DNA from: CAVQCX01 sp963775335 | GTDB taxonomy: Bacteria; Pseudomonadota; Gammaproteobacteria; Chromatiales; Chromatiaceae | Direction: 5' to 3' | Length of the DNA: 64,000 nt | Assembly: GCA_963775335.1 (NCBI GenBank) | Contig: CAVZIJ010000004.1 | Location: 1-64,000 of the forward strand | In this document: one piece after another, positions 5,940-13,788 of the stretch | Layout of the letters: every line of letters starts with the position of its first letter | How positions within the stretch are numbered: the stretch's first letter is position 1 | Translations under genes and position numbers: made by a program | The notes under the pieces: generated by a model | The model's database searches: none | Told to the model about the DNA's origin: nothing | The model's input: the letters and a program-made list of their open reading frames with translations, nothing else

Positions 5940-7889
5940 TCAACGCGCGCCGGCGAGCACCATGAGCTGATAGGGCTCGAGCTCCAGCTCGTGGGTCGCC
6001 ACGATCGTGCGGCCCGCGACCTGGTCGGCGACCGTCTTTCTCAGCCCGAGCATGCGAAGCCGCCGGGCATCGAGCTTCTGCGCCCTATCCTTGAAGTTGG
6101 CGAGCACCAGCACCGTGTGCGAGGCGTCGCTGCGAAAATAGGCGAAGACGTGGTCGTTGCCGGTGTCCACGAACTCGGTTTCGGCCCGCGTGAAGGCGAG
6201 GTTCTGCTGCCGGATCTGGATCAGGTGCAGCAGCCCCTGGTAGATGCGGCCTTCCACGGTCTCGGGGTCACGCCGGCGCTCGGCGCGCTCCCAGTCGAAG
6301 CCCGAGCGGTGGATCCAGCGGGTGTCGCCGACCTTGTCGGGGTCCTGATCGTAGGCGTAATCGTTGAGGGTGCCGATCTCGTCTCCCAGGTAGATCAGCG
6401 GCACGCCGCCGATGGTCATGATGATGCCGTGCAACAGCAGGATGCGCCGGATCGCCAGGTCGATCTCCTGCTCGTCGTTCGCCTGGATGCCCTTCTCCAG
6501 GCCGGTTAGCGATGCGCAGGTGCCCGAGATGCGGGCCTCCCCCGTGGCCGGATTCTCCTGGAACGGCATGCCCCGGGCGAAGCTGCCCTCGAACCGCCCG
6601 CTGTAGAAGCTGGTGAGGAACCGCCGGTGGCCTTTGGGGTCCACATCCACGGCGACGGCGTCGTCGTCCGAGAAGCCCCAGCCGATGTCGTCGTGACAGC
6701 GGGCGTAATTGACCCAGGCGCAGCCCGGGGCGATCGCGAAGCCCCGTTTCAGGGAGTAGCTCAGGAGCTTGACGTCGCGGGTCGCGAGCGTGCTCCAGAG
6801 CAGCGCCATGAGCTGGGGGTTGTAGGAGAGCTGGCACTCCTCTTCGCTGATGTACCGCTTGACCTCGTCCGGGTGCACGATGGCCTCGGATTTGAACACT
6901 GTCGCCGGGGCGGCGATGCGAACCAGGGCGTTGAACGCGCGGATGATCAGGTGCGCCTCGGGCAGGTTCTGGCAGCTGGTGCCGAGCTTCTTCCAGATGA
7001 AGGCGACGGCGTCCAGGCGTAGGATTTCCACCCCCTGGTTGGCCAGGAACAGCATCTCCTCCAGCATCCGGCTGAACACCACCGGGTTCTCGTAGTTGAG
7101 GTCCCACTGGTAGTTGTGAAAGCTCGTCCAGATCCACTTTCGCAGGCGGGTACGGTAGGTGAAGGCGCCGGGGTGATCCTCCGGGAAGATCGGGGCGGTG
7201 CTGCGCTCGTAGGCGTCGGGCAGCTCCCGGTCCGGGAACATGCGGTAGTATTCCTGGTAGTCGAGATCGCCGTCCATGGCGTTGCGCGCCCACTCGTGGT
7301 CGTCGGCGGTGTGATTGAAGATGAAATCCAGGCACAGCGAGATGCCGTGGCGGCGCAGCTCGGCCGCCAGACGCCCGAGATCGTCCATGGTCCCCAGCTC
7401 GGGACGGACCTCGCGGTAGGTCGTGACCGCATAGCCCCCGTCGCTGTCGCCCTCGGGCACCCTGAACACCGGCATCAGGTGCAGGTAGTTGATCGCGAGC
7501 TCCGTCAGATAGGGGATGCGCTCCCCCAGGCCCGCGAGGTCGCCGGCGAAGAGGTCCACGTAGCACATGGCGCCCACCATCCGCTGCGACTGGTACCAGT
7601 GCGGATCGGTCTCGCGCCGGGCATCCAGGGCGCGCAGCTCGGCCGGCCGCGCGAGCCACATCTGGGTGGCCGAGCAGAGGATGCTCTCAAGGTGGTAGAA
7701 GAAGTCGTAGTGGTGGCCGTAGAGCCGATGCAGGTGCTCGAAGAGCTTCGGGAAATGCCGCTGCAGCCGCTCCCGGAATCCCAGCCATTCGCTCGGCTCG
7801 GTCTGGCCCGTATAGCGGGCCTCCAGGCGTGGAAGCAGCCGCTGCAGGGATTTCTCGGCCTGCCGGGCGGTCCAGTCGGGGTTATTCAT
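5940..7889 (-). CDS. amylosucrase-type GH13 alpha-glucan synthase
   Basis: Amylosucrase transfers glucose from sucrose to an alpha-1,4-glucan and releases fructose. The 649-residue protein has the amylosucrase N-terminal helical domain (about 1-90), a GH13 barrel and a C-terminal beta domain. Catalytic motifs are EILRLDAVAF (nucleophile Asp near 285), FKSEAIVHP (acid/base Glu near 325) and ARCHDDIGW (third Asp near 390), plus DFIFNHTADDH and GIPYLTEL-like strands. The HNYQWDLNYENP segment is typical of amylosucrases rather than trehalose synthases, though a sucrose phosphorylase-like or sucrose hydrolase role cannot be excluded. The ATG at 7889 matches the usual MNNPDW-like start. It precedes tal by 94 bases in the same direction. 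Confidence 0.87.
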   Translation of the reverse strand: MNNPDWTARQAEKSLQRLLPRLEARYTGQTEPSEWLGFRERLQRHFPKLFEHLHRLYGHHYDFFYHLESILCSATQMWLARPAELRALDARRETDPHWYQSQRMVGAMCYVDLFAGDLAGLGERIPYLTELAINYLHLMPVFRVPEGDSDGGYAVTTYREVRPELGTMDDLGRLAAELRRHGISLCLDFIFNHTADDHEWARNAMDGDLDYQEYYRMFPDRELPDAYERSTAPIFPEDHPGAFTYRTRLRKWIWTSFHNYQWDLNYENPVVFSRMLEEMLFLANQGVEILRLDAVAFIWKKLGTSCQNLPEAHLIIRAFNALVRIAAPATVFKSEAIVHPDEVKRYISEEECQLSYNPQLMALLWSTLATRDVKLLSYSLKRGFAIAPGCAWVNYARCHDDIGWGFSDDDAVAVDVDPKGHRRFLTSFYSGRFEGSFARGMPFQENPATGEARISGTCASLTGLEKGIQANDEQEIDLAIRRILLLHGIIMTIGGVPLIYLGDEIGTLNDYAYDQDPDKVGDTRWIHRSGFDWERAERRRDPETVEGRIYQGLLHLIQIRQQNLAFTRAETEFVDTGNDHVFAYFRSDASHTVLVLANFKDRAQKLDARRLRMLGLRKTVADQVAGRTIVATHELELEPYQLMVLAGAR

Positions 7890-8004
7890 GGTTATCGGGG
7901 TCGGTCGTGTCTGGGGGGAGCGCAATGTCTCTGCGCGATTGTCCGGTCCCTGACCATCGATGACAACCCGCGCGATGGCGGGGGGAAGCTTTCTCTGTGC
8001 CCCC

Positions 8005-8823
8005 TCAAAGCGTACCGGCGGACAATGCCCTGATTACCGGGGCCGTGTCGGGCCGCACGCCTCGCCAGAGGTAGAAGGACTCCGCCGCCTGCTCCACGAG
8101 CATGCCCAGGCCGTCGAGCGCTTGCGCCGCCCCATGCTTGCGGCCCCAGAGCATGAATGCGGTGGGCTCATCGCCGTACATCAGGTCGTAGGTCCAGCCG
8201 TCGCGGGCCAGGCAGTCGTCCGGGATCGGGGGCACGCGTCCGTTCAGCCCGGCCGCTGTGGCATTGATGATGAGATCGAAGCGCCGCCCGGACAGGGCCT
8301 CCAGCCCGCAGCCCGACACGGGTCCGAGGGCTCGGAACCGCTTGGCGAGCTCCACGGACTTGGGTGTGGTGCGGTTGGCGACGACCAGCTCCGCGGGCAG
8401 GGCCTCCAGCAGCGGGCGTAGGATGCCGCGCACCGCTCCCCCGGCGCCTAGCACGAGCAGCCGCTTGCCGGCGAAGGCGAAGCCGTGGTTGTCGCTCAGG
8501 TCGCGCACCAGGCCTACGCCGTCGGTGTTGTCGCCCCGCATGCGCTCCTGTTCGAGGACGACGATGGTGTTGGCGGCGCCCGCATCTTCGGCCCGATCGC
8601 TGTGCTCGTCGACCAGCCGCCAGGCGTCTTCCTTGAACGGCACTGTCACGTTCAGGCCGAGCCCGCCCTCGGTGACGAACCGGCAGACGTCGCGCTTGAA
8701 GTCGGTCCCGAGGATGCGCTCGTAAGCGATGTCCTGCCCGGTCTCGGCGGCGAACGCCGCGTGGATCTGCGGGGACTTGCTGTGCTCTATGGGGTTGCCG
8801 ATGACGGCGTATCTATCGGTCAT
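8005..8823 (-). CDS. aroE: shikimate dehydrogenase
   Basis: AroE reduces 3-dehydroshikimate to shikimate with NADPH in aromatic amino acid synthesis. The 272-residue protein shows the substrate-site motif YAVIGNPIEHSKSP at the start, LNVTVPFKEDAW with the catalytic lysine near 65, DNTDGVGLVRDL near 105, the nucleotide-binding VLGAGGAVRGIL near 130, and NATAAGL near 190. The start at 8823 is chosen because the MTDRYAVIG N terminus is canonical; the longer frame from 8865 adds an unrelated leader. It follows hemB on the same strand after 67 bases. Confidence 0.95.
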   Translation of the reverse strand: MTDRYAVIGNPIEHSKSPQIHAAFAAETGQDIAYERILGTDFKRDVCRFVTEGGLGLNVTVPFKEDAWRLVDEHSDRAEDAGAANTIVVLEQERMRGDNTDGVGLVRDLSDNHGFAFAGKRLLVLGAGGAVRGILRPLLEALPAELVVANRTTPKSVELAKRFRALGPVSGCGLEALSGRRFDLIINATAAGLNGRVPPIPDDCLARDGWTYDLMYGDEPTAFMLWGRKHGAAQALDGLGMLVEQAAESFYLWRGVRPDTAPVIRALSAGTL

Positions 8824-8890
8824 TTGGGCAGGCGGTGGTTGCTGGTGGATGGAAAACGGGGCCATCGGCCCCCTTCTTTGCCCTCCATCC

Positions 8891-9904
8891 CTATTCGTTC
8901 AGCCAGAGGGCGGCTTGTTTGGCGAAGTAGGTCAGGATGCCGTCGGCCCCGGCGCGCTTGATGCAGAGCAGCGACTCCATGACCACGGTGCGCTCGTCCA
9001 GCCAGCCGTTGAGGGCCGCTGCTTTGTGCATAGCGTACTCGCCGCTGACCTGATAGACGAACGTAGGGGCGCCGAACCGATCCTTGACCCGCCGGACTAT
9101 GTCCAAATAGGGCATCCCCGGCTTCACCATCACCATATCGGCGCCTTCTTGCAGGTCGAGGGACACCTCCCGGAGCGCCTCGTCGCTGTTGGCCGGGTCC
9201 TGCTGATAGGTGTACTTGTTGCCTTTACCCAGGTTGGCGGCCGACCCCACTGCGTCGCGGAAGGGCCCGTAATAGCTGGAGGCATACTTGGCGGAGTAGG
9301 CCAGTATGCGCGTGAGGATGTGTCCTTCGGATTCCAGCGCCGCGCGCAGCGCCCCGATGCGCCCGTCCATCATGTCGGAGGGGGCGACCACGTCGGCCCC
9401 GGCCTCGGCGTGTGAGAGTCCCTGGAGAACCAGCACCTCCACGGTCTCGTCGTTGACGACGTAGCCGTTGGCGTCGATGAGTCCGTCCTGTCCGTGGGTC
9501 GTGAACGGGTCCAGGGCGACGTCGGTGATCACCCCCAGGTCAGGAAGTGCCTCCTTGAGCGCCCGCACGGCGCGCTGCGCCAGCCCGTCGGGGTTGTAGG
9601 CCTCCCGGGCGTCCTCGCTCTTGGCCTCGGGTGGGGTGACCGGAAACAACGCCACCGCGGGTACGCCGAGCCCCTGGGCCTCGCCCGCCTCTTTGACCAG
9701 CAGGTCGATGCTCAGGCGTTCCACCCCCGGCATCGAGCCCACCGGCTCGCGACGCGCCTCACCCTCGAGCACGAAGACCGGGAGGATCAGATCGCCCGGA
9801 GTCAGAACGGTTTCGCGCATCAGCCGACGGGAGAAGTCGTCCCGGCGCATGCGTCGCATGCGGGTGGCGGGGAACGACCCCTTGAAATCCAGTGGACACG
9901 ACAT
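8891..9904 (-). CDS. hemB: porphobilinogen synthase (ALA dehydratase)
   Basis: HemB condenses two 5-aminolevulinate molecules to porphobilinogen in haem and tetrapyrrole synthesis. The 337-residue sequence carries both Schiff-base lysines, in LAYSAKYASSYYGPF (near 205) and MVMVKPGMPYLD (near 258). The metal loop reads DVALDPFTTHGQDG, with Asp and no Cys cluster, so it belongs to the magnesium or monovalent-cation dependent class as in Pseudomonas, not the zinc class. Full length. The hemF gene lies 1.6 kb away on the same strand but in a different transcription unit. Confidence 0.96.
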   Translation of the reverse strand: MSCPLDFKGSFPATRMRRMRRDDFSRRLMRETVLTPGDLILPVFVLEGEARREPVGSMPGVERLSIDLLVKEAGEAQGLGVPAVALFPVTPPEAKSEDAREAYNPDGLAQRAVRALKEALPDLGVITDVALDPFTTHGQDGLIDANGYVVNDETVEVLVLQGLSHAEAGADVVAPSDMMDGRIGALRAALESEGHILTRILAYSAKYASSYYGPFRDAVGSAANLGKGNKYTYQQDPANSDEALREVSLDLQEGADMVMVKPGMPYLDIVRRVKDRFGAPTFVYQVSGEYAMHKAAALNGWLDERTVVMESLLCIKRAGADGILTYFAKQAALWLNE

Positions 9905-10322
9905 GACTCTCTCTCCCGGACGGCGGCACTGAGCCGCCTAAAGATACCTCAGGGGCCTCGGCGGGCCAACGCGCATGGCCGGGGCCCGGGTCGCTCTGGG
10001 GTGTTTCACTGGCCCTCGAGCCCGTGGGTTCTTACGCGCCGGCGCGCGGCAGAGGGTTATCCCGGCCGGTTCGGTCGCCGTAACCGGCTGAAACCGAAGG
10101 AAAGCGCTAAAAGCGCAAGGGTATGCCGGTGCTGGAGCCAAGAGTGCGATATCTGGCCTCTCTGTTTCACTGCCCAACGTGGATCCGCAAATCGATGTTC
10201 ACCGTCATCTTAAAGGAGCGGCGACTCCCTGGTATACTCCGCGCGCCATGGCGCCCCGGGGTGGGAGCCGCCCTGTTTCCGGCTTGCGGGAAGGGCGCTT
10301 TCGGAAAGATCGCTAAGCACTA
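9905..10322. other. intergenic region, hairpins and trx promoter
   Basis: This stretch separates divergent hemB and the thioredoxin-like gene. I see no convincing gene. It contains a GCCGGTT/AACCGGC hairpin (10065-10088) and near its right end a promoter-like -10 box. Confidence 0.6.
10210..10238 (+). promoter_or_regulatory. possible promoter of the thioredoxin-like gene
   Basis: TATACT at 10233-10238 is a good -10 box; the hexamer 17 bases upstream (TTAAAG, 10210-10215) is a weak -35. The start of transcription would be about 78 bases before the ATG. Confidence 0.35.
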
Positions 10323-10691
10323 ATGAGACAGATCGAGCCGGCGTCCGGCGCCATCTTCGACGTGGACGAGGAGCACTTCCAGCAGCGGGTCCTGGATGCG
10401 TCGCATATCCATCCTGTGTTAGTGGATTTCTGGGCCGAGTGGTGTGCGCCATGCCTGGCTTTGGCGCCGCATCTGCACCGGGTGGTCGACGAGCACGGGG
10501 GGCGTGTCCTGCTCGCCAAGCTGGAGGTCGACGACAACATGCGCGTGGCCGGCCACTACCGGGTGCGCGGCTTTCCGACGGTCGTTCTTTTCCACCAAGG
10601 GGTAGAGCTGGCGCGATTCAGTGGTGCGCGCCCCACGCCCTGGTTGAGGGAGTTCCTGCAAGAGCACCTGGCGCAGGCTCTCGGGGCGTGA
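10323..10691 (+). CDS. thioredoxin-domain protein
   Basis: A 122-residue single thioredoxin domain with the active site WCAPC at 40-44, the cis-proline region GFPTVVLF near 82 and no signal peptide, so it should act as a cytoplasmic thiol-disulfide reductase. N-terminal residues 1-18 extend beyond the usual thioredoxin start and WCAPC differs from the general WCGPC, as in small thioredoxin-like proteins and YbbN N-terminal domains. It is too short to be a full YbbN/CnoX, which has a TPR tail. The next gene, encoding an MlaC-like protein, is 175 bases downstream in the same direction. Confidence 0.87.
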   Translation: MRQIEPASGAIFDVDEEHFQQRVLDASHIHPVLVDFWAEWCAPCLALAPHLHRVVDEHGGRVLLAKLEVDDNMRVAGHYRVRGFPTVVLFHQGVELARFSGARPTPWLREFLQEHLAQALGA

Positions 10692-10865
10692 TGTCTTACG
10701 CGTTTCGCCGCCGGACGGATCGCGGCGGCCGGCTGCGGCTGTAACATCGTGGCTCCGGAGACGGTCCAACCTGGTGTGAGAGGCGTTTCAGGGCACAGGC
10801 CGCGAAATCGCTGTTGTGCGCCGGGATACGGGGATATTGAGAAAGGTATTGCGGAGGTTGATCTC

Positions 10866-11546
10866 ATGGTCATACGGCGGGTGTCGTCATTGGGCGCGGT
10901 TCTGGGGCTGCTCGTGCTGAGCGGGCTCGCGCCGGGGGTGTCGGCGGCGGCCGGGCTTGCCGCCCCGGAGCAGGTCATCAAGGAGACTTCCGATGAGCTG
11001 CAAAAAGTGGTTCGGGCCGACCGCATGCGGTTGAAGCAGAACCCGCGCTATGTCTACGCAAAGGCGAACGAGATCGTTGGGCCCCGAGTGGATTTCTCCA
11101 TGGTGTCCAGCCTCGTGCTGGGTCGGCATTGGGGCATCGCCACTCCCCAGCAGAAGTCCGCCTTCTCCGAACAGTTCAAACGGCTTCTGATACGTAGCTA
11201 TGCGAAGGCTTTTCTGGACTTCGAGTCCTGGGAGGTGCATTTCGCGCCCATGAAGATCTCTCCGGCCGACAACGACGTCGTGGTGAGGACTGAGGTGGCA
11301 CACCCGGGCGGTCCGCCGATTCACGTGGACTATCGGATGAGGCGCGATGCCGAGGGCTGGAAAGCCTACGACGTTGTCATCGATGGGGTGAGCCTGGTGG
11401 TGAACTACCGCAATCAGTTTCGAGAGGTCCTGCGAGCCCAGGGTTTGGATGGTCTGATCCGCAGGATCGCCTCGCTGAACGAACGGCACGAAGGCTCGGC
11501 CGACGTCGGGTCTCTCATGGGTCCGGTCAGGCGGGCGGCGGCCTAG
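10866..11546 (+). CDS. MlaC/Ttg2D-like periplasmic lipid-binding protein
   Basis: The 226-residue protein has a signal peptide (basic start, hydrophobic core about 8-22, cleavage after SAAA-like residues) and then an MlaC-type domain: VRADRMRLKQNPRYVYAKAN, VDFSMVSSLVLGRHW, TPQQKSAFSEQFKRLLIRSYA, and GWKAYDVVIDGVSLVVNYR near 180. MlaC carries phospholipid between the outer-membrane MlaA complex and the inner-membrane MlaFEDB transporter. No other mla gene is near, so its partner genes must be elsewhere or its ligand differs. The ATG at 10866 follows GGAGG. A second family member lies at 46012. The stop abuts the convergent hemF stop with no gap. Confidence 0.85.
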   Translation: MVIRRVSSLGAVLGLLVLSGLAPGVSAAAGLAAPEQVIKETSDELQKVVRADRMRLKQNPRYVYAKANEIVGPRVDFSMVSSLVLGRHWGIATPQQKSAFSEQFKRLLIRSYAKAFLDFESWEVHFAPMKISPADNDVVVRTEVAHPGGPPIHVDYRMRRDAEGWKAYDVVIDGVSLVVNYRNQFREVLRAQGLDGLIRRIASLNERHEGSADVGSLMGPVRRAAA

Positions 11547-12464
11547 CTACCCTTCGATCCAGTCACGGGCGCGCAGGAACTCGGTGTACAGGCGTGCCTC
11601 CGCCGTGCCCGGCTCGGGGTGCCAGGCATAGCGCCATTTCACGATCGGAGGGAGCGACATGAGGATCGATTCGGTCCGTCCGCCTGACTGCAGCCCGAAC
11701 AGGGTCCCGCGGTCGTAGACCAGATTGAACTCCACATAGCGGCCCCGTCGGTAGGCTTGAAAGTCGCGCTCGCGCTCGCCGTAAGCGATCGAGCGGCGGC
11801 GCTGGACGATCGGCAGGTATGCCGGCAGGAAATGGTCGCCGACGCTGCGCGTAAAGGCGAAGCAGTGGTCGAATCCCCCGGAGTTGAGGTCGTCGAAGAA
11901 CAGGCCGCCCACCCCCCGGGGCTCTCCGCGGTGTTTCAGGAAGAAGTACTCATCGCACCAGCGCTTATGGCGCGGGTAGACGTCGTCGCCGAACGGCCGG
12001 CAGGCCTCATGCGCCACGAGATGCCAGTGCCTGGCGTCCTCCTCGAACCCGTAGTAGGGGGTCAGGTCGAACCCGCCGCCGAACCACCAGACCGGCGCAG
12101 CGCCAGGCTTTTCCGCGAGGAAGAAGCGCACGTTGGCGTGGGAGGTTGGCACGAACGGATTGCGCGGGTGAATGACCAGTGAGACCCCCATGGCCTGAAA
12201 GGATCGCCCGGCGAGCTCCGGGCGCTGGGCCGTTGCCGACGATGGGAGGGAATTCCCGTGTACGTCGGAAAAGTTGATCCCGGCCTTCTCGAAGACAGCG
12301 CCCTCCTCCATGACGCGGGATCGGCCGCCCCCGCCCGCGGGGCGCTCCCAGCTGTCTTCCCGGAACCCCGCGCCGCCGTCCTCCCTCTCCAGGGCCTCGC
12401 AGATCCGGTCCTGAAGCGCCAGGAGATACGTCTTGACCTGTGCGATGTCGGGGCTGTCACTCAT
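11547..12464 (-). CDS. hemF: oxygen-dependent coproporphyrinogen III oxidase
   Basis: HemF oxidatively decarboxylates coproporphyrinogen III to protoporphyrinogen IX using O2. The 305-residue protein is full length, with SRVMEEGAVFEKAGINFSDVHG, the HPRNPFVPTSHANVRFF motif with conserved histidines, WWFGGGFDLTPYYGFEEDA, and the C-terminal YVEFNLVYDRGTLFGLQSGGR and MSLPP motifs. Its presence points to an organism that makes haem under aerobic or microaerobic conditions. It is last in the minus-strand series from the LysM gene; the gap to tsaC is 156 bases. Confidence 0.97.
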   Translation of the reverse strand: MSDSPDIAQVKTYLLALQDRICEALEREDGGAGFREDSWERPAGGGGRSRVMEEGAVFEKAGINFSDVHGNSLPSSATAQRPELAGRSFQAMGVSLVIHPRNPFVPTSHANVRFFLAEKPGAAPVWWFGGGFDLTPYYGFEEDARHWHLVAHEACRPFGDDVYPRHKRWCDEYFFLKHRGEPRGVGGLFFDDLNSGGFDHCFAFTRSVGDHFLPAYLPIVQRRRSIAYGERERDFQAYRRGRYVEFNLVYDRGTLFGLQSGGRTESILMSLPPIVKWRYAWHPEPGTAEARLYTEFLRARDWIEG

Positions 12465-12620
12465 CGGGATTCTGTCTCCTGGCCGGATTCGCCCGGCCGG
12501 CGCGGGGGCCCTGGGCCGAAATCGTCGCGGTCGCCGCGCATTTTGAGATGGTCCGTAGTCTGTCAGAATCGCCTGCCTTCCGGGAGCCCAGGTGCCCGCT
12601 GGCCCGATGATCGGTCCGGC

Positions 12621-13193
12621 TCAATCCCGGAGGACCTTCCCGGTCAGTCCGTCCCGGATCGTGCTCGGTCTCGGCGCGCCGCCCAGGGGGGCGTGCAGGA
12701 TATAGTCGAGTCCCGGGAGGCGCTGGCGCACCTGGAGGGGTGTACGCGCCGGGGGGTGGCCGCTCGGATTGGCGCTGGTCGACACCAGCGCGCGAGCGCA
12801 GGCGCGACACAGGGCAGCGGCCACCGGATGGGCGGTGACGCGCACCGCCAGCGTGTCGTGGGCGCCGCGCAGCCAGGTCGGGACTGCGTCGGCCGCCGGG
12901 AGCACCCAGGTGTCGGGTCCGGGCCAGCCGGTGAGCACCTGGGCCATCCTCGCCGGCGCGAGGGGTCGGACGAAAGGACGCAGCTGCTCGAAGTCCGCGG
13001 CGATAAGGATCAGCCCCTTGGCCAACCGCCGCCTCTTCAGCACGAGCAGCCGCGCGACCGCAGCGCGGTCGAGAGGATCACAGCCCAGGCCGTAGACGGC
13101 CTCGGTCGGGTAGGCGACCAAGCCCCCGCCGCGGATGCAGCGCGCGGCCTCACGCAGATGCCAGGGCTGGATCGGCTGAGTGCCCCCGATCAC
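12621..13193 (-). CDS. tsaC: threonylcarbamoyl-AMP synthase
   Basis: TsaC makes threonylcarbamoyl-AMP from threonine, bicarbonate and ATP for t6A37 modification of tRNA. The 190-residue protein matches the short bacterial TsaC (YrdC) form without the Sua5 domain: GGLVAYPTEAVYGLGCDP near 25, KRR-RLAKGLILI, GPDTWVLPA, VRVTAHPVAAALC and ALVSTSANPSGHPP. It starts 6 bases after the purE stop. In E. coli the same smf-smg-yrdD-tsaC-aroE neighbourhood occurs, which supports the assignment. Confidence 0.95.
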   Translation of the reverse strand: MIGGTQPIQPWHLREAARCIRGGGLVAYPTEAVYGLGCDPLDRAAVARLLVLKRRRLAKGLILIAADFEQLRPFVRPLAPARMAQVLTGWPGPDTWVLPAADAVPTWLRGAHDTLAVRVTAHPVAAALCRACARALVSTSANPSGHPPARTPLQVRQRLPGLDYILHAPLGGAPRPSTIRDGLTGKVLRD

Positions 13194-13199
13194 GCCAGA

Positions 13200-13706
13200 T
13201 CAGGCGCCCAGACGCGACTGCAGCTCCGCGTCCTTGGCCAGCACGGCCTCGGCATTGGCCTGGCGCTCGGCCCCCAGCCGCTCGGCGAGGTCTCGGTCGC
13301 ACAGGGCGAGGATCTGGGCGGCCAGGTACGCCGCATTCTTGGCGCCCGCTTTGCCGATCGCGACGCAGGCGACCGGAATGCCGCCAGGCATCTGAACGGT
13401 CGACAAGAGGGAGTCCATGCCGTTCAGCGGCCCGGCGTCCAGCGGGACGCCGATGACGGGCTTCAGGGTCAGGCCTGCCACCGTGCCGGCGAGGTGGGCC
13501 GCCAGGCCGGCCGCCGCGATGAACACGGCGCAGCCGCGCCCGTCGGCGTCCTTGACGTAGGCATGGGTGGCGGCAGGGGTGCGGTGCGCCGACGTGATCT
13601 TGACCTCAAAGGGGACGTGCAGGGCGCCGAGCACGTCGATCGTGGCCTGCATCACAGGCAGGTCCGAGTCAGAGCCCATCAGGATCGCGGCAAAGGTTTT
13701 GCTCAT
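13200..13706 (-). CDS. purE: N5-CAIR mutase
   Basis: PurE converts N5-carboxyaminoimidazole ribonucleotide to 4-carboxy-AIR in purine synthesis. The 168-residue class I protein has the phosphate-binding start ILMGSDSDLPVM, the SAHRTPAATHAYVKDA motif with the catalytic histidine, IAAAGLAAHLAGTVAGLT and VIGVPLDAGPLNGMDSLLSTVQMPGGIPV. The partner purK is not in the window. It sits between topA and tsaC on the minus strand, apparently in the same transcript. Confidence 0.96.
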   Translation of the reverse strand: MSKTFAAILMGSDSDLPVMQATIDVLGALHVPFEVKITSAHRTPAATHAYVKDADGRGCAVFIAAAGLAAHLAGTVAGLTLKPVIGVPLDAGPLNGMDSLLSTVQMPGGIPVACVAIGKAGAKNAAYLAAQILALCDRDLAERLGAERQANAEAVLAKDAELQSRLGA

Positions 13707-13788
13707 GGGTCGCTTTCCGGTCCGTTGTGCAGACGGCGGACCTTACCCCAAAGCCGAGGCTCGGGCTACCGCGGCATGCCTGAGATCA

